In this document: positions 6,891 through 9,004 of the stretch, piece after piece
Layout: each line of letters begins with the position of its first letter
How positions within the stretch are numbered: position 1 is the stretch's first letter
Source of the DNA: Bacteroidaceae bacterium
GTDB taxonomy: Bacteria; Bacteroidota; Bacteroidia; Bacteroidales; CHK158-818
Assembly (NCBI GenBank): GCA_017467745.1
Contig: JAFUKV010000235.1
Coordinates: 1 to 9,004, forward strand
Reading direction: 5' to 3'
DNA length: 9,004 bases
Notes under the pieces: generated by a model
Told to the model about the DNA's origin: nothing
The model's database searches: none
Seen by the model: only the letters and a program-made list of their open reading frames with translations
Translations under genes and position numbers: made by a program

Positions 6891-7331
6891 ATGGATTATT
6901 CTGACGAATATTTTATGAAACAGGCTCTTGCCGAAGCCCGTAAAGCACAAGAAGAAGGAGAAATTCCCGTAGGTACAGTAATTGTATGCAATAACATTAT
7001 CATAGCCCGAACCCATAATCTGACGGAAACTCTCTGCGATATTACCGCCCATGCCGAAATGCAAGCTATCACAGCCGCAGCAAACCGGTTAGGCGGAAAA
7101 TACCTCACAGATTGCACGCTATATGTAACTCTCGAACCCTGCGTTATGTGTGCTGGAGCTATCGGATGGGCACAAATATCACGTGTAGTATATGGCGCAA
7201 AAGATGAAAAAAGAGGATATTCTCGATTCGCTCCTGCCGCCTTGCATCCCAAAACTTCGGTAACAAGCGGCATTTTAGAAACAGAATGTGCCGAGCTAAT
7301 GACCTCTTTTTTTAAAGAAAAACGACGCTAA
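6891..7331 (+). CDS. tadA: tRNA-specific adenosine deaminase TadA
   Basis: The 146-residue product deaminates adenosine 34 of tRNA-Arg(ACG) to inosine, letting one tRNA read CGU, CGC and CGA; the gene is usually essential. The zinc site and catalytic glutamate are complete: HAE (54-56) and PCVMC (83-87, Cys84 and Cys87). IPVGTVIV (25-32) and the C-terminal helix also fit, and the length is typical (about 145-165). Two starts are possible: ATG 6879 gives MNTK before MDYSDEYF, ATG 6891 starts at MDYSDEYF. I prefer 6891 because the family usually has only a few residues before the (D/E)xxFM helix and because the promoter would leave almost no leader for 6879. It is transcribed alone, divergent from the antiporter unit and convergent with the MFS gene 21 nt away. 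Confidence 0.95.
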   Translation: MDYSDEYFMKQALAEARKAQEEGEIPVGTVIVCNNIIIARTHNLTETLCDITAHAEMQAITAAANRLGGKYLTDCTLYVTLEPCVMCAGAIGWAQISRVVYGAKDEKRGYSRFAPAALHPKTSVTSGILETECAELMTSFFKEKRR

Positions 7332-7352
7332 AATTTCTATTATTGACAAGAA

Positions 7353-8534
7353 TCATCTCAATTTATTGAGTATAAAATATTTTCTCGCGCTTATAAAATA
7401 AAACAATACACCCACAGCATTAATTATCCACATATTCCAGAAAGCGGCATGATACCCCCAATATTCGGCTATGACACCACCCAATAAAACGCCTATGCCC
7501 ACACCGGTATCCCACGAAACATACAAAGTGGAATTAGCAGTCCCCCGTTGATCGTTAGACGCCAGATTAAGAAACATACTTTGAAATGCCGGAAACATGT
7601 GTCCGTTGCCTAATCCGATAATAAAAGCAGCACCATAATACCCCCAATAATTATGCAGAGAGGCAAACAATAAGTAGCCCACCAGCGAAACAAGCACACC
7701 GATTGTGGCATTGTGAATAATCTTGCCCTGCCTGAGTGTTCGGCTACCTGTTAAACGAGACAAAATCAACCCAATAGAAAGCAACATAAAAAATACTCCC
7801 GTTCCACCTGTTATCCCCAACTCTTCTTTACCGTAAATAGCTACATACGTAGATATGATTCCGTAGGAAAATGAAAAACAAGCCACACAAAACCCTTGTC
7901 GCCACGCTTTAAGCAGAATAAAACGGTCGAGCGAAATAGGAGGACGGGCAAAAGTTTGGCGTGGTTGCAGCTTCAACGTATAATTACAGTAAAACGCCAA
8001 TCCCGAAAATACAATGGCAAGAATAAAAAGCAAATCGTAATTACCCGTCATTCCGTATATCAGCAAAGCTATACTCGGACTTATAGCCGTAGCAATATTA
8101 TTGCTCAATCCATAATAACCTATACCCTCAGCACGCCGCGATGCAGGTAAAACATCTATCGCCACAGTACTATTCGATACCGTTGCTAAGCCGAATGGCG
8201 CACCATGAAGCGTACGAACAACAAAAAACAACAGCAATGTAGCCGACAACGGATAACCTATAAACAGCAGAAAAAAAAGAAAAAAACTTATCAACAGCAC
8301 CGTTCTACGCGGAAAACTATCCACCAAATATCCGCTAAAAGGCCGCACAAGAAGCGCAGTTAAAGTATAACCCGACAACACCATACCTATCATTTGCTTA
8401 TCGGCATCGAAAGTCTCGCTTAAATAAAGAGGGAAAAGCGGTGTCAAAAGCATAAATGAAAAGTATAGCAAGAAATTGGCAATCCACACTCTGAGATAAT
8501 TGCCATTCCACAACTTTTCAGATATTTTATTCAT
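7353..8534 (-). CDS. Major facilitator superfamily transporter, efflux-like, substrate unknown
   Basis: The 393-residue inner-membrane protein has about 12 predicted membrane segments in two halves, joined by a short cytosolic loop at about residues 187-206. Motif A after the second segment is seen as GYLVDSFPRRTVLL (68-81), and a degenerate copy, RLTGSRTLRQGK (260-271), lies in the second half. Arg107 in VVRTLHGAPFG (105-115) resembles the motif-B arginine of drug and sugar exporters. Length and pattern fit the small proton-driven efflux carriers of the AraJ/YhhS-like type; the substrate cannot be inferred. The gene is alone, with no regulator beside it. It is convergent with tadA and divergent from ruvX. 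Confidence 0.88.
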   Translation of the reverse strand: MNKISEKLWNGNYLRVWIANFLLYFSFMLLTPLFPLYLSETFDADKQMIGMVLSGYTLTALLVRPFSGYLVDSFPRRTVLLISFFLFFLLFIGYPLSATLLLFFVVRTLHGAPFGLATVSNSTVAIDVLPASRRAEGIGYYGLSNNIATAISPSIALLIYGMTGNYDLLFILAIVFSGLAFYCNYTLKLQPRQTFARPPISLDRFILLKAWRQGFCVACFSFSYGIISTYVAIYGKEELGITGGTGVFFMLLSIGLILSRLTGSRTLRQGKIIHNATIGVLVSLVGYLLFASLHNYWGYYGAAFIIGLGNGHMFPAFQSMFLNLASNDQRGTANSTLYVSWDTGVGIGVLLGGVIAEYWGYHAAFWNMWIINAVGVLFYFISARKYFILNKLR

Positions 8535-8562
8535 AAATTCACCTATACGTCTATTGAGGACG

Positions 8563-8570
8563 CAAAATTA
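8563..8570 (-). promoter_or_regulatory. -7 box candidate for the MFS transporter gene
   Basis: The - strand reads TAATTTTG, an exact TAnnTTTG match, placing transcription start near 8557 and leaving about 22 nt before the ATG at 8534. No TTTG occurs at the right -33 distance, so this is a one-element match. Confidence 0.45.
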
Positions 8571-8658
8571 GCAAAAAGCCATAACAATTAAACCATATCG
8601 ATAGAGTTATTACAACCTCACTTCGATTATAACATCAAAAATATCTATCTCTTTTTAT

Positions 8659-8694
8659 TTTGCACTCATTTTCATTTTTTTTGTCGTATCTTTG
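8659..8694 (+). promoter_or_regulatory. ruvX promoter
   Basis: TATCTTTG (8687-8694) is an exact -7 box. TTTG (8659-8662) lies 24 nt upstream, slightly farther than usual. The predicted transcription start near 8700 is only a few bases from the ATG at 8704. Confidence 0.6.
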
Positions 8695-8703
8695 TAGCCA
8701 GAT

Positions 8704-9004
8704 ATGGCGCGTATATTATCTATCGACTACGGACAAAAACGAACGGGAATAGCCGTTACCGATCCACTGCAAATTATTGCAACCGGAGTAACAACCGTAC
8801 CCTCCAAACAAATTTTCGATTTTCTCAAAACTTATCTGCAAACGGAACAGGTAGAAACAATTGTCGTAGGATTACCCAAACAATTGAATAATGAATTTTC
8901 CGAAAACATGAAATACATTGAGCCGTTTGTCAAAAAGTTGAAAACAATATTTCCGGACATTCCGATAGAATATTTCGATGAACGTTTTACCTCTACGCTT
9001 GCGC
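8704..9004 (+). CDS. ruvX: RuvX/YqgF, putative pre-16S rRNA nuclease and Holliday junction resolvase-like protein (3' end outside window)
   Basis: The frame from ATG 8704 is open to the right edge, giving the first 100 residues; family members are about 135-140 long, so roughly 38 are missing. It has the RNase H-like core: ILSIDYGQKRTGIAVTDP (4-21, catalytic Asp8), IVVGLPKQLN (53-62) and YFDERFTS (90-97, second acidic site). YqgF takes part in maturing the 16S rRNA 5' end; a resolvase role was first proposed by fold similarity. The start is firm because the family N-terminus begins exactly at MARIL and no other start precedes it in frame. The gene is divergent from the MFS transporter gene. 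Confidence 0.95.
   Translation, partial: MARILSIDYGQKRTGIAVTDPLQIIATGVTTVPSKQIFDFLKTYLQTEQVETIVVGLPKQLNNEFSENMKYIEPFVKKLKTIFPDIPIEYFDERFTSTLA

Noticed and set aside
7896..8150. Basic + strand open frame inside the MFS gene
   Set aside because: It has no recognisable motif and lies wholly opposite a clear transporter gene; it is a shadow frame.
8581..8610. Inverted repeat ATAAC...GTTAT around an ATCGAT palindrome upstream of the MFS gene
   Set aside because: A 5-bp match with a 20-nt spacer is within chance expectation, and no regulator gene is adjacent.

Overview
The window looks like ordinary chromosomal DNA of a Bacteroidota bacterium, most likely of the order Bacteroidales. This rests on the AT-rich sequence, several upstream regions with the Bacteroidota -7 box TAnnTTTG, general absence of Shine-Dalgarno sequences, a signal peptide ending in Ala-Gln, and protein types typical of that group (a tricorn-like S41 protease with a Lys/Glu insert, and a BirA without a DNA-binding domain). 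I cannot name the genus from sequence alone. I see no RNA gene, mobile element, CRISPR array, attachment site or origin. No stretch of 300 bases lacks a gene.

Layout. (1) 1-2693, + strand: the 3' part (896 codons) of a large tricorn-type peptidase, reading in from beyond the left edge and ending at a strong intrinsic terminator (2714-2745). (2) 2893-3765, + strand: a single gene for an exported TPR protein of unknown role, with its own promoter candidates. (3) 6749 down to 3757, - strand: a tight four-gene unit, cation/proton antiporter, yraN, yjbR/mmcQ-type gene, birA, with gaps of 14 nt, 7 nt and a 4-nt overlap, probably read from one promoter at 6778-6785. Its last gene overlaps the TPR gene tail to tail by 9 nt. 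(4) 6891-7331, + strand: tadA, divergent from the antiporter unit. (5) 8534 down to 7353, - strand: an MFS exporter, convergent with tadA. (6) 8704 to the right edge, + strand: the first 100 codons of ruvX (yqgF), divergent from the MFS gene.

Function. The genes are mostly conserved housekeeping: biotin attachment (BirA), tRNA wobble inosine formation (TadA), 16S rRNA maturation or Holliday junction processing (RuvX), ion and pH balance (antiporter), peptide degradation (tricorn-like protease), plus a YraN nuclease-fold protein and a YjbR-family protein of uncertain role. There is no obvious shared pathway. I found no convincing evidence of a new biological system. The points most worth checking are the Lys/Glu-rich insert and active-site variation in the tricorn-like protease, the co-transcription of yjbR with birA, the very short or absent leaders of ruvX and tadA, and the convergent gene ends that leave no room for terminators.
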